Part shown: positions 32,589 through 43,680 of the stretch, piece after piece
How the letters are laid out: each line of letters begins with the position of its first letter
How positions within the stretch are numbered: position 1 is the stretch's first letter
Assembly: GCA_039621445.1 (NCBI GenBank)
Contig: CP154956.1
Coordinates: forward strand, 1,167,653 to 1,231,652
Length of the DNA stretch: 64,000 nt
Direction of reading: 5' to 3'
Source: Euglena gracilis
Taxonomy: Eukaryota > Euglenida > Euglenophyceae > Euglenales
The notes under the pieces: model-generated
What the model was told of the DNA's origin: nothing
Database searches by the model: none
The model's input: the letters and a program-made list of their open reading frames with translations, nothing else
Made by a program: the position numbers and the translations under genes

Positions 32589-35500
32589 GGGTGAGGGCAA
32601 GGGTAAGGGTACAGCCCGTGAGGAGGAGGAAGAACCAGCAGAAGTCCTCTCGGACTTTGAGCAAATGCTCAGGTTCAAGGAGGAGCTGGAGGACGAAGGC
32701 TGGCGAATGCAGCATGATTACCATGTTGCAGGAAACCGCCCCGTCACCCCTCCGGAGGCAGTCATCGAGGTGGTATTACACACCACACCGAGAACAGAGT
32801 CAGACAATTCCATTACGGAATTGACCTGTACGCCTTCGAAGGTGAAGGTGGCAGACCCTTGCTGGATATCCAGCCGGGTTTCTGGGAACTCTGGTTTTGG
32901 CTGGGATACCCCTGCCAGAACTGGGGTCTCTTCAGCGACTCCACTGGCCGCAGTTACCTGCACCAGTTAGGATTTCGGGACCAGCATGTGTTGGCCCGAA
33001 GGCTGAAGGCAATCTTCGACTGTATTCACACAGTCGGGCCCCTCGGTGTGCAGTGGAAATACTACCCACTGAACCCCGACATCGAACGCCTGATCGAGGT
33101 GTTGTGGTGCAACAACCTCCAGGTGTGGCTGGTGAGCCATTACGGCTCCACCTTCCGCGTTAAGCGCGTTTCCCTGGCTTACCCACAGAGGTATGACCTC
33201 TGTTGTAAGTATTGCCGGCAGGAGTTTCCTGTCGACTTCTGGGGATTCGGCGTACGCGGAAGTCCTCCACCGCCTCGGGATAACCCGGGCCTGGAGATGG
33301 GACGCCGCATGCTTATGCATGTGTGCCGCGACGCCCCGGATGTCCAGGGCAAAAGTCGCCGCGTCCATAAGCAGCGTATTTTTATGCTGCAACAATTCTG
33401 GTGGCGAGCCTGGACCACCTACGTCATGGAGGTGTATATACATCTCCGTGACCCCCAGGACGATAGGCCTGGTATGGAAAGCTTGCCACCAGACTACGGC
33501 GACCCCGTTGAGGGACCTCGTCGTCGTCGGGTTATCGCCGATCTGCGCCCCAACTGGCACCTGGCCGGGATAGACCTGGAGGAACATTTGAGGCGACAGT
33601 TTGGCGGTACCCTCGACAGGGAGGTTTTCCTCCCGTTGATGGCAAACCCGAGGGCCATCCTCGAAACAGGTATGCCGATTCTGGCATGCGTCCAGGAGTT
33701 CGAGGACGGGTTTTTCGAGGTCTGGGAAGACACGCGTTACCGCGGCTTCCTGGGCCCGAACAGGCCTGCAAACGCTTGGGTGCAGCCATCATGGCCGCCA
33801 CCCTGGCCCAACAGTGCCAACAGCAGCACGCTGGCCTTTTACAGGCTGGCGGATGCCCAGGGATGCCGATGGCACCCCGACGATCCTCGTTCGCCCGAGG
33901 ATCTGCGCGCCTTCATCGCCCCAGAGGATGAACCTCTGGCGCGAAGGAGACGGGAGGCGTCAGTCGCTTCCACCACCGCGATTCCGCGGCGGGAGGAACG
34001 CGACCGCAGCCCCTCCGTCACCATTCTGGAGGCAGCGCCGCCGTCTCCGACAGGAACGGCTGTATCCTTCGTCTCTGCCCCACGGGCGGCAGGGGAACGA
34101 TCAGTTTCCCCGGCCCCCGCGGCGGCGGCTCCCGTCTGTCCACCGGTAGGTGGAGACGAGGAACTCCCTCAGGAGGAAGGCGAGAACGTGGAGGATATCC
34201 TCTACGCTGCTCTGCCAGCTCCGGCACAGCCTAGGCCAGACGAAGCACCCGCAGGGGATATACCTGTGGCTGCTACGCCTGTTCCAACGGCTGAGCCTCC
34301 AGCCGAGGTGACTGGTATGGTCGTCGAGGATATCCTCGAAGAACCTGCCAGTCCCACAGCACGCACCTCGTTAGGAGGCCGTGTGCTCGGCGCCGTAGTC
34401 ACCGGCATTACTGCCGTGGCTGCTGCACTCACGCCACGAGGTGGAGGCGTAGCATCAAGCTCCGCCGCTGAGGTCGTGGAGACACCAGATGTCGGTGTCC
34501 CCACACCCCCATCTCCGGCAGCAGTGCAACCACCATCAGGGGATGAACCCCAGCCGACAGAGCCATCTGTCGCACCGGCTACACTGGAGGATCAACCTCC
34601 CGTAGCACTTGTGCCAGCGGTTGTGGAGGATCAACCTCCTAGACCGGATGTCGAAATGGAAGTGGAGGAGATACCTCCACGACCACCGACACCGGGCAGG
34701 GTCCCTGCCGTCCCGAGGACAATGGCAGAGTTTCTGGGAGTGCCAGCGCCTGTGGAAGCACCGATTCCGGTGACGACCACAGTGCCACGCCTCGTCGGAC
34801 AGGATGAACCTGCTCGGCGACGGCCGGCTGAACAACCCCAGGAACGAGTGCCGACCCCTCGGAGCGTCATGCGCGACCCAGCGGTCAGTATGCCCGCTTC
34901 GCCCAGACGGCAAACGTCTACTCCGGCACCATCGGCTCCTGATACCAGGAGTAAGCCGCAGGCGTCGTCTCCTGATTCCGGGAGTGCGAAGCCGAAAGGA
35001 GGCAAACCGGGTGCTGCAACCTGTAAGCCCCCTTCCAAAGATGGTGATGGGAAACCACCACCGAAAGGTGGCGCTGGAGGTCAGACTGGCGGACAGGCGA
35101 AAGGCCCTACGACAATGCACGACTATTCGGCCGTTGCATCGTCCGGGTACGGCCAGAGCAAACCGAAAGGTAAGGCTCGTGGTCGACAGGCCCAGTCTTC
35201 CGCCGGATCGACGGATGAGGAGCAGGATGAACCTGCTTCACCTCCTGTGTCTGCGGATGCCCAGCTGTGGACCCAGGATATCCTGACCAGACTAGGCACC
35301 GTGGAACAGAGGACGAAGAAACTGGCCGCTATTAGGCACCAGACAGGGTTACTGAATCGATGGATTCAGCCCCTCTTCGTCCGAGGAGAACCTTTCCACT
35401 ATGCCCCGGAACATACCTGGACATACTGGAACAGGCGCTCACCCAGAGTACTGGCACAGTACTTTGGCGAGGACTGTGTGTTGGATTTCCAGCACGGCAC

Positions 35501-36734
35501 GTCCTTTGCCTGGACATGCACCGTGTGCCACCATGTGCGGCACAACCAGCCACTTGTGCATGTGTGCAAGCGGCAGGTGCAATCCACGACGTTCCATCAC
35601 AGGGCATTTGTGCCGAACTGTGTGGCGCTCGTATGTGGCGCGTGCCTGAACGCCTGGAAGCACAGCTTGAACTACTCCTACAGTGAGAATGCTCACGACA
35701 GGGATATCCCTGCCTTGTGCATCAAACGTATGGGTGCCAAGTGCGTGCAGACTGCCGATGGTGCAGTCACCACCGTTGTCCCCCAGCACTGGGAGACACT
35801 GGAGAAGTGGAAGAAGGAGTACAAGCAGGTGGAAGGACGCCTGAAGCACTCCGACTTCCAAAAGGTAGAAAGCTACCGCCACACGGGAATGGCCCGTGAC
35901 TTCCAGATCGACGCTGAGGCAGTGCGCCTCGCTGTCGAGGAACGCGCCAGGGTAAGAATGCCTTACCTCTGGACTGATGGCGACTGGGAGACACAGGTTT
36001 ACCCCCTGTTCTCCAAGCGTCAGCATGGCGGATACGCCTTGCTACTGTGGCCTCCTGAAGAACACGATTTGGTGGACTTCAGAGGTTGGTTGGCGGCTGT
36101 ATTACGGCCCCATACCGCAAGAGCTCGGACAGCGAGGTGGATGTATGACATCAACTTCATGCAGACCCCGGGGATGCCCCCGCAGGTGCCTGCGAATCAC
36201 CCCCGGATCAATTACATCATCTGGCCGGTGATGCTGCCCAGAATTTTCTGGGAGCAGCTCCAACGGCATCTTCAGCATCACGCTGACCGTACCAGGGAGA
36301 AGCTGCCGGACAGTTGGATCAGGGACTGGGAGACCCCATCCTTTGACGCCAACGATCCGGAGCTCAACACCATTCGGAGTGAATCAGCTCCACCGCGTTC
36401 CCCGCGCCAACTGGAGTTGGTTGAGGACCCATTAGGGGACCCTCAGCACGACTACTGGCGTGAGGTGCCTGGGAGTGCCAATGCGGCGCCTTTCAGGACC
36501 CTCGTCAGGTATTCGCCTGACACCCTGTTTGGGTATTCGCCCGAACACCCCCTTCGAAGACCCTTTGCGGTATTCGCCGCTAGTAAGTTCCCACCGGGAT
36601 GCTGCCATGTGCAGGATTCCGTGCGCATGCATGCACACCCCTCTCCCCTCTCCCCTCTCGCGGGCGTGCGACACGCAGCGCACAGCGCCGACGGCCTCTT
36701 TTCCTTCCTCTCTCTTTTCTTTTCGGCCGTTTGA
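32589..36734 (+). CDS. ORF3: large third ORF downstream of pol, element X
   Basis: The frame is open for about 1380 codons; the protein-like part begins near 32808 (FHYGIDLYAFEGEGG). I do not recognise the family. Domains: a Trp-rich N-terminal block (LDIQPGFWELWFWLGYP), a Cys pair (CCKYCRQEF), a helical block FWWRAWTTYVMEVYIHL, a Pro/Glu/Val-rich disordered middle with repeated EDQPP and DEPA motifs, a basic Lys/Gly stretch, and a C-terminal module. That module has WTCTVCHHVRHNQPLVHVC, then CGACLNAW, then PGMPPQVPANHPRINYIIWP. The C-terminal and Trp-rich blocks are conserved in element D, which argues for function. It occupies the place of env in errantiviruses but shows no signal peptide, transmembrane segment or fusion peptide. 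A zinc-binding nucleic-acid or host-interaction role is possible but unproven. Confidence 0.7.
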
Positions 36735-37283
36735 GGCCTTAAGGCTGCCACACAGCACCATTTTTCTGGACTAAGCCAACCCCCCACTCCTCTCTACTTT
36801 CCTCCCGGGGCAAATGCTGTCGCCGGTAGTTGGTTTTGTAGAGTAGGATTGCCTTTTGCGTGGTCAGGTTTGACTGGCCATGCGCCCTGCCCTGGTATGA
36901 CTGGTCAGAGGCCCCCTCCTTCCACACCCTCCCCATGGGTTTTCCTGTAATGCCCATGGACCAACCCCACGTGCCTTTGGCAGACCCAAACCGGGTGGAT
37001 GGGTTTGCTTGGCAAGGAAACCTGCCAGCCCCATTTTCCCCAGTGGGCTATAATATACTATACCCCATAAGGCACCGCAAAATAGGTGAAACCATTTTGC
37101 GCGTTTTGGGCTTTTGGGTCCCCCTCCTTTCCGCCCCCCTTTTTGAGTGGACCCCTGTGCGACGGAAAGGGCCCCTGTGGATGCGCCAGGGTGCACCTCC
37201 CACAGACCAGGTCTGTGTCCGAAATCCCTGTGGCCAGAATGCCTGGTCCAAAGGGGAAATCAGGCATAGCCCTGGGAGGGGGA
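36735..37283 (+). other. 3' untranslated region and polypurine tract, element X
   Basis: No coding frame is convincing. An AT-rich near-palindrome TATAATATACTATA lies at about 37048-37062. The last ten bases, GGGAGGGGGA (37274-37283), form the polypurine tract directly before the 3' LTR, where plus-strand DNA synthesis would start. Confidence 0.75.
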
Positions 37284-37595
37284 TGTGTACCAGGCGTATG
37301 CTTCTGTCCCCTTCCGTTGAGGAAGTTAGGATGGAAGAAGATCCTATTAGGATTTCCTAATGGGTGCCCCTTCTCTCTCCACAGGTGGTATTCTTCTTAT
37401 ACCTTTTCCTTCCTTTCCATCGCACCGGACTTGGTTATCCAGTCCGACCTCCCTGCATTGCTCCGTGCTTTGCTTCTTGGGAAGTGGGAAAAGGGATTTT
37501 ATGTTACTCTGATTTTCAGTCCCCAAGTAGGTGCGCCAAGGCGAAAGCGAAGGCTTTTGGGAATTGGGAAAGGGGAATTGGGAATCAGACGTACA
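37284..37595 (+). repeat. 3' LTR of element X
   Basis: It runs from TGTGTACC to GACGTACA and matches the 5' LTR with about ten differences by eye. It is followed by C and then TGCTAT (37597-37602), the second copy of the target duplication, and H gag. Confidence 0.9.
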
Positions 37596-37596
37596 C

Positions 37597-40500
37597 TGCT
37601 ATTCCGACTTACCTTGACAGCCGGAGACTCGCCTAGTTGTACCAGAATTGTCTGGTACGCCCCAACCCATGGATGGCTATGGGAAGGGCACTGGTGAGCT
37701 CCTCACTGCTGGGGATGTGCAGGATGTAGTTATTCAGCTTCCAGGGGATCACGCCATTGAGAGGCAAATCAACCGTGTGCAACAATGCGTTACAGATTGT
37801 GCAACCGCACTGAACAGAGTGCTTCAGTTTGATTGTTACAACCAGAAACATGACTTCACCAAGCTGGAATACTGCTGGAATTACTTGCAGGAAGTTGGCA
37901 AGTACTGCCAGCGGAACTTCGAAAGTGCGGGTATTGACCTTGCAAACTTTCGGAAAACCTTTGACAAAATGTGCCAACAACTCCCGCAAAACTTCTGGCA
38001 AATTAGTGGATGCACGCATGAAGCGAAAAAGCGGAATGACTCCACGTTTCTGCACTTGCATGCTTCACTACAACAGTTATCGTGACAAATTGAGTCCTGT
38101 TCATCTGCGTTGTTGCATTTGCAACAACAGTTGCATGCACGGAATTCCTCGTCTGCAGTATCCAGTACTGGTGGACTCGTGGCCATGGACCACTTCACTA
38201 CCCTATCCGCTTCTTTCCAACACCACATTATGCACTTGTGCGGTGAAACGGAAAAGCTTCGGCAATTCCAGTAACAAGCCAACGATATTTTTGCTCCCCA
38301 CACATATGTGCGGCAGTTGGAGGAGGGACTTTTCCGTTTGGAGCAGAAAAACTGCTATTGTGACGCGAATCAGGTTGGATTGTCCAATCTGAGCGCAAAA
38401 GTCGCGGAAGTGGCACAACCTCAGGATTCCCTGCAGTTGCAACCTGACATTGGCGGGATGAACGCGGCCATTGCGGGTTTGCGACAAAGCTATTCCGCAC
38501 TGTCCCACTGAGTTCCGGACATTAGCAGTATTCAGACTGCTATTGGGGAACTCTAGACCTGGTATGCATCGGTTTCTACCAAAGTATCGGAAATGCAGTC
38601 TTTGCCTGTAGGTTCCAGTTCCCGGATTACCGAGAACCCTGATTTCAAAGCCTTTTAACAAAATGCTCACTGATAATCAGGAAACCTTGCAAGATTTCTG
38701 TAACAGCCTATTACGGCTTGAGGAATCGGTGAATCGGAATGCCTGCTCCACGCAAGGTGAGGTTACCAGGTTTGATGAGCGAATGTCTGTGTTTTTGGAT
38801 GAGACACAACCCGGAAATTTACTCGTGTGTACCACAACCGCGTTGTCGGATAACCCTGCACCGGTTGCACCCACCACCACACCAACCAAGGTGACACCAC
38901 CTTTGCAGATCCTCTCAAACGCGGTAAAAGCATTAACGGGACAACTCCAATTGTTGGATGAATCTCACAGGAAATTTGTTTAAGATGTCACCGGAATTTC
39001 CGAAAAGATTCCGCTTTTGGGTATTTTTTCCGGTTACACGATTTGGAGGATAAGGATCACCTTATTTGCGGCCAAATCCAGCTTGTTGAGCGTTTGGAGG
39101 AAAGTGTGTATGACTTGTCTGTCGATTTGGATAATGTGTCCAATCAACAGCGGCTGTTACACCGCAATTCGGCGGTATGCATTGCCGAAGATGCGCCAAA
39201 TGTTCCAGATTCGCGTTTCCTTAACCCAACTCTAGGTTCACATGCACCACCACAAGGCGTGTCCCTAGTGTCACAGTACGCGATTACGTGAATATTGCGC
39301 CACCACTGGCCTTGTGCACAACCCAAACCCAGTTTTCAGATGAATTTCCCATTACGGAAAACGAATTTTCGGAAAACACGGCGATTCCGCCAGGTCTCCA
39401 CCAAGAAATCCAACATTCCATGCTTGTGCGTGGAATGAGCCAAACCCGTACACCGGGAGTGGGTCACATGTTGCATGAGCAACATACCTCCACGCCGGAG
39501 AGTCCCCGTATTACGGGTGACCAACAGGGTTTGCGACCGGATTTCCAGTACCAGGATTCACCTTCACCAGAAATTTCGCGATTCTGACAAGAATCAGGAA
39601 AGGATACGCTTGGTGCTCGAGCGTACCCGGGCCCGAATCCGTGGAATACCACCAAGGGTCAATGGGTTTCTCAGAAAATTTTCAAGAGCACCATCACAAT
39701 CGCGAACAAGGTGAAACCCCAATGTGACGGTGTTCCAACCACACGCAGACAGTTTTTCCAGGACTGGGAGGATTACTGGAATTTGAAAGATCCAACCAAG
39801 GACACAAACCCGGAGGTGATCAGGATGGAATTCATCGATTGCCTACCGAGGGATGAGAAGGAGCGCTCGCGACCACTAGTTGTTCGCTATCGCGTTTCCT
39901 TTGACGACCTGATGAAGCAATACGCTTCCACCAGTTCAAGTTTGGTGGCTAGGATTACCCTAGAGACGAAGTGGTGGCAATGCGCCCCACCCGATCGCAA
40001 GTGGTAGTCCATTGACCTTTGGTATGCCAAATGGTTAGGACTTGCGGCTGAAGTGGACGAACTGAGTAAAAAGCAACTGCGCAAACGTTTTTACGCTGTT
40101 TTCATGCATTTCACGCCAAGCCTAATCAAGGATATCCATCGTGAGGAGTTGGCGGGTCTTGCAATGACTCTTGACCAAATCTGTAACTACGTTTCCAAGC
40201 AGTTGAAGCTATCACAGCTTCTTGGTCAGATTCAATCCGCATTTAAGGAACACCCAACCGCTGGATTACCGGTTTCACCCCCTTCACCAAACACGTGATC
40301 GAAAACGTGATACCCGCGTTCTTCGGACCAAGCCACGGATAAAGTGTGCAGTTTGTGCAACAAATTGGGACATATGTCTCGGGAACGTCCTAATCCTGAA
40401 GCGCGAAAGCGTATTCAGAGTCCGCGAGGCTCGACCTCATCAAGAGGTTCTGGTTCCTTCGCATTTTCACGCCCATCGGGCAATTCACGGTCATCGGGTC

Positions 40501-41080
40501 CCCGTTCCGTTGGTATTAGCCCACGGATCCCGTTCCGCGATGAGCAGAAACACGGTACCCCTCGGGGTAGGTCACCCGGTACCCCGGTCAAGAAGCGTGC
40601 TCCTTATCGCGAGACATCGCGATCTCGTTCGCGAAGCGGATCATCCTCTTTGCGATCCTCATCGGGAAAACCCCGATACACCGGTCATGGTCGACGGGAT
40701 ACCCGCTCACCACGACGGTTTGACCGGAAATCGGGAAACTGATCCCCCGTTAACCAGAATCGCGACACAAATCTCGGTGTTCGCTTTGTGGATCGAGTGA
40801 TCACCACTCATCCAAATGTCCGCGTTCTCGTTCTGCCCGCCCAGGCACGCCAACGTCATCGCGGTATGAATCGTGGATACAAGCGTCAGTCCTACAACGG
40901 CCATAAAGTAGGTTTCAAGATATCTTGTTTGGAGTATGACACCCCGGCTTCGGGCAGGGAGTGGGATGAGACCACGTATACCGATTTCGACAAGGCCAGC
41001 ACGGCCGTGTGGACGTGGAAATTCGTTTGTACTTCGAAAGGGCCATAGCCGGCTATTCAGCCGGTTCGGACCTGGAGTAG
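37597..41080 (+). pseudogene. Gag of element H, 3' part
   Basis: H gag resumes here after the X insertion and aligns with gag of X to the conserved UAG at 41078-41080. It lacks the recombinase fragment present in X. It is heavily broken: TGA at 38083-38085, further stops near 38509, 38656, 38981, 39289, 39585, 40005 and 40296, and several small indels. The first zinc knuckle has lost its last Cys (Cys to Arg near 40386), reading CNKLGHMSRERP. It is a decayed copy of the same family as X. Confidence 0.85.
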
Positions 41081-42700
41081 GGGATCCTGTGCTCCGAGGA
41101 CACACACCTCTGGGCTGATGAACAGGTGAAGGTAGGACCTGGGCAACCCTGCCCCCTTGCCCATGTAACTTTCTGGTAGGTACCCGGAAAATTTTCGGGT
41201 CCCACACCCCCCACTCCAACTTTCCGCTCGTAATGTTGTGCAAAGTAGGAAAGGGTTCATGGGAAAGCTGGCTCACTCTGCCTACCCCCCGTGGAACTTC
41301 TGGTCCAAACGGAAATCAAAAATAAAAAATTTTGCACAAAAGTCAAAATTCTCATTGACACTGATTGTCGCATCGCACTACTTTTTCGGTTTGTTTTTCG
41401 GTTCGGGTTGCTACCAACCGCCCTGTTGGTGAAAGCCAAGAAGCCGATCAAAATTATGACGGCTGACAACACCCACATGTGCGTTGTGACTTGGTATGCT
41501 TTTTGGACATAGTCCTACCCCTCATGCCCATGAACCACTCACACTCCCCTCTAACCGCAAAATTTTCCGGATACCTGGGGATATGAATCCGGAATCCATG
41601 GTTCTGACGTAATTCTGGGATACCCCTTTCTACCTCAATACCGGCTGGTTGTGTATTGCCACTCCCACGGTTTGCGCACATCACCATTCTCTTCATTGAA
41701 CCCCAAACCCTCATCATCTGTGGTGTCAACCGCGACAGCCACAAATTTTTCCACACCGTTTACAAAAACTTTTACCACGTTACCAACCACACCAACCAAC
41801 GTTTTCCACACCGGGTGTACCGAGAAAGTTCACCCCATGCCCATTGACACACCAACTTCCGTTCCCTATGAGGCAGGGCAAGCGAGTAGCGGTACCCCCC
41901 TCGTTCCACTGGGCTGCACGACTAAATCCCAAAGTCCTGAAGTTATAACGCTGTCGAATTGTCGCCCAGCTGCACCAATACCGCGTTTTCCACCAGATGT
42001 ATCGCTTTCTGATATATCCTTTTACACACACACACACACCCACCAGACCAACGTGCCCGACCAGGACCACTGCTCCGACACTTCCTTCCAATGTGTGCAC
42101 TGCAGGAGAATTTCAGCCCAGCCAGATTTCGATTGTGGGTGTTCAATCCAAACACCAACACTAACCCCGATTTCACGTAACCATACACTTGGTTGCGGTT
42201 CGCAATGCGTGACCGTACATCAACTTTGGTTTGTCGTTGGACGTTGATGCGTCTTCGTCAAACGGTATTGGTTGCGACATTCAAGCACATTTCTTAAATT
42301 TTGGGGTGATACGGTGCTATGGCTGCACCCTCCTCCAAAACGTATCCCGGATGTGGTGGATAAAAACCTCCGCGATGAAGCGCGTGGAGCTCTCCTCATA
42401 CCCGTCAATCCGAATGCGGATTGGTTTCACCAATTATCCTATGTGTGTTTTCATTGGTGGGATTTACCCGCTGATGTACCACCCTTCGAGGATTTTTGTG
42501 GTATGTTATTACCACCTGTTAAAGAAATCATTTTTCGATTTTGTTTCTTTGACGCATTCGGAGTATCCGATTTGCGTGTGCCAAGATACCTTGGTACCAA
42601 TGAGGATACCACACCCTGAACGCAGATTTTTGCCGACATTGAGAGTGCGGACCAACACCCCGTGTCTGCTGACTACTGTTCACAAATTTCTCGCGAATTA
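41081..42700 (+). pseudogene. Pol N-terminal part of element H
   Basis: It begins right after the UAG with the same frame relation as X. The protease region has IDTDCRIALLF, so the catalytic DTG reads DTD, and there is a duplicated FRF stretch nearby. The Cys-containing linker is kept ([18 protein letters not shown]). The frame breaks near 41510, a stretch of about 330 bases of the linker is absent near 42232, and the copy ends near 42700 within VRVLPTT-like sequence just before RT. The remainder of pol, ORF3 and the 3' LTR of H are missing from this window. Confidence 0.8.
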
Positions 42701-43680
42701 AGCAACCAAGTGTAGGTTGTTCTGGAGCAACACGCGGAACGGCATGTTGAGTCACAGGGGAATTTGCCACTACGGGCCTTGCTTTCGGAGCACCTTGTAC
42801 CTGAGGGGCTGACCCTTGCAAGTTGAGGGATGGTCCAGTGTGTCCAGATAATTCCACCACGTCAGACTTCTGTCCAAAGCCAACTTTTCAGTCTTCAGGG
42901 GTCTTCTTCCCACACTTCCCTACACAGCACCCCAGAAGACAAGACTTGATACTTGAATCCAGTTCAGAGTCCCACGCAAACTTGTACACTGTTTGCCAGC
43001 TTGCCTGTGAAAAATGTAATTCCCCAAAAATCTCTGTGAGGCAATGCCTAATTTGTGCTGGCAGTTCTTACAAAAATAAACCTCAAATCTGGCCCGCGCT
43101 CACACACTACGGACATTGCTGCCGAAGCAGCTTGTACATGCCGAACGCGGACTTGCCCTCCACAAGGGAGTGCAAGTCCTCGTCCTCCCGAAGGAGGTTG
43201 TGGGTGAGGAGGTCCTCCAGTAGGAGGTTGACCACGGGGACCATACGGTTGGGAGGGTGGGTGACCAGGTCTCCTTCCTCCAGCATCCGTCTTGAGGGAA
43301 GGAAAATGAGAGCAATTACTGAGCTGTGGGGAAACGGAGAAGTAAGGCATTGTACGGTAACATTGTACGCATGCAACCAAGGGTTCACACACACAACAAT
43401 ATTTGTATGTTTGCAGCAAGTGTAAAAACAAATTTGTGGCTCCAAGTGTAAAAATGTTTAGCGCAGGAATGTAGTCCTTTAGCGAAAAGTTCTTCGCTAG
43501 GGACAAAATGGTTTGGCATCCGCCCATCATACATTTTGCCATCCGCCCATTATACATTTTGCCGAACGTCCATGTTAAGGAAAAATCTTGGACATCTTTG
43601 TACATTATCCCTTAGAAAGCATTTACAGAAATGTCAATGTTGTTTCGTTTGTACCATAGTTTCCAGTGTTGCTGGATATA
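42701..43680 (-). pseudogene. Small-ORF region and spacer of element E
   Basis: This matches 15600-16300 of D, including a Pro/Ala-rich coding stretch and the paired GGCATCCGCCCAT motif (near 43515 and 43542). It is interrupted by a 294-bp insertion at 42812-43105. The left edge near 42700 is an abrupt switch to H pol in the opposite orientation. Confidence 0.65.
42812..43105. repeat. 294-bp insertion of unknown origin in element E
   Basis: Element D lacks this segment at the matching site (near 15719). On the plus strand it can encode CQLACEKCNSPKISVRQCLIC, a run of Cys pairs, but the frame is short. No terminal inverted repeats or clear target duplication were seen. Its source is not recognised. 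Confidence 0.55.

Larger units (their letters stand above)
20933..37596 (+). mobile_element. Element X: 16.7-kb Ty3/gypsy element with third ORF
   Basis: It has two LTRs (20933-21245 and 37284-37595), a primer-binding site, gag, a UAG junction, pol with protease, RT, RNase H, integrase and chromodomain in that order, ORF3, a polypurine tract and a target duplication containing GCTAT. RT-before-integrase and the C-terminal chromodomain place it among chromoviruses of Ty3/gypsy. The LTRs differ at roughly ten positions by eye, so the insertion is not brand new. It lies in gag of element H. At about 16.7 kb it is large for this group because of a long gag, a long protease-RT linker and ORF3. Confidence 0.9.

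Noticed and set aside
32859-36734. ORF3 as a retroviral envelope gene
   Set aside because: Position fits, but there is no signal peptide, hydrophobic fusion peptide, furin-type site in context or transmembrane anchor.
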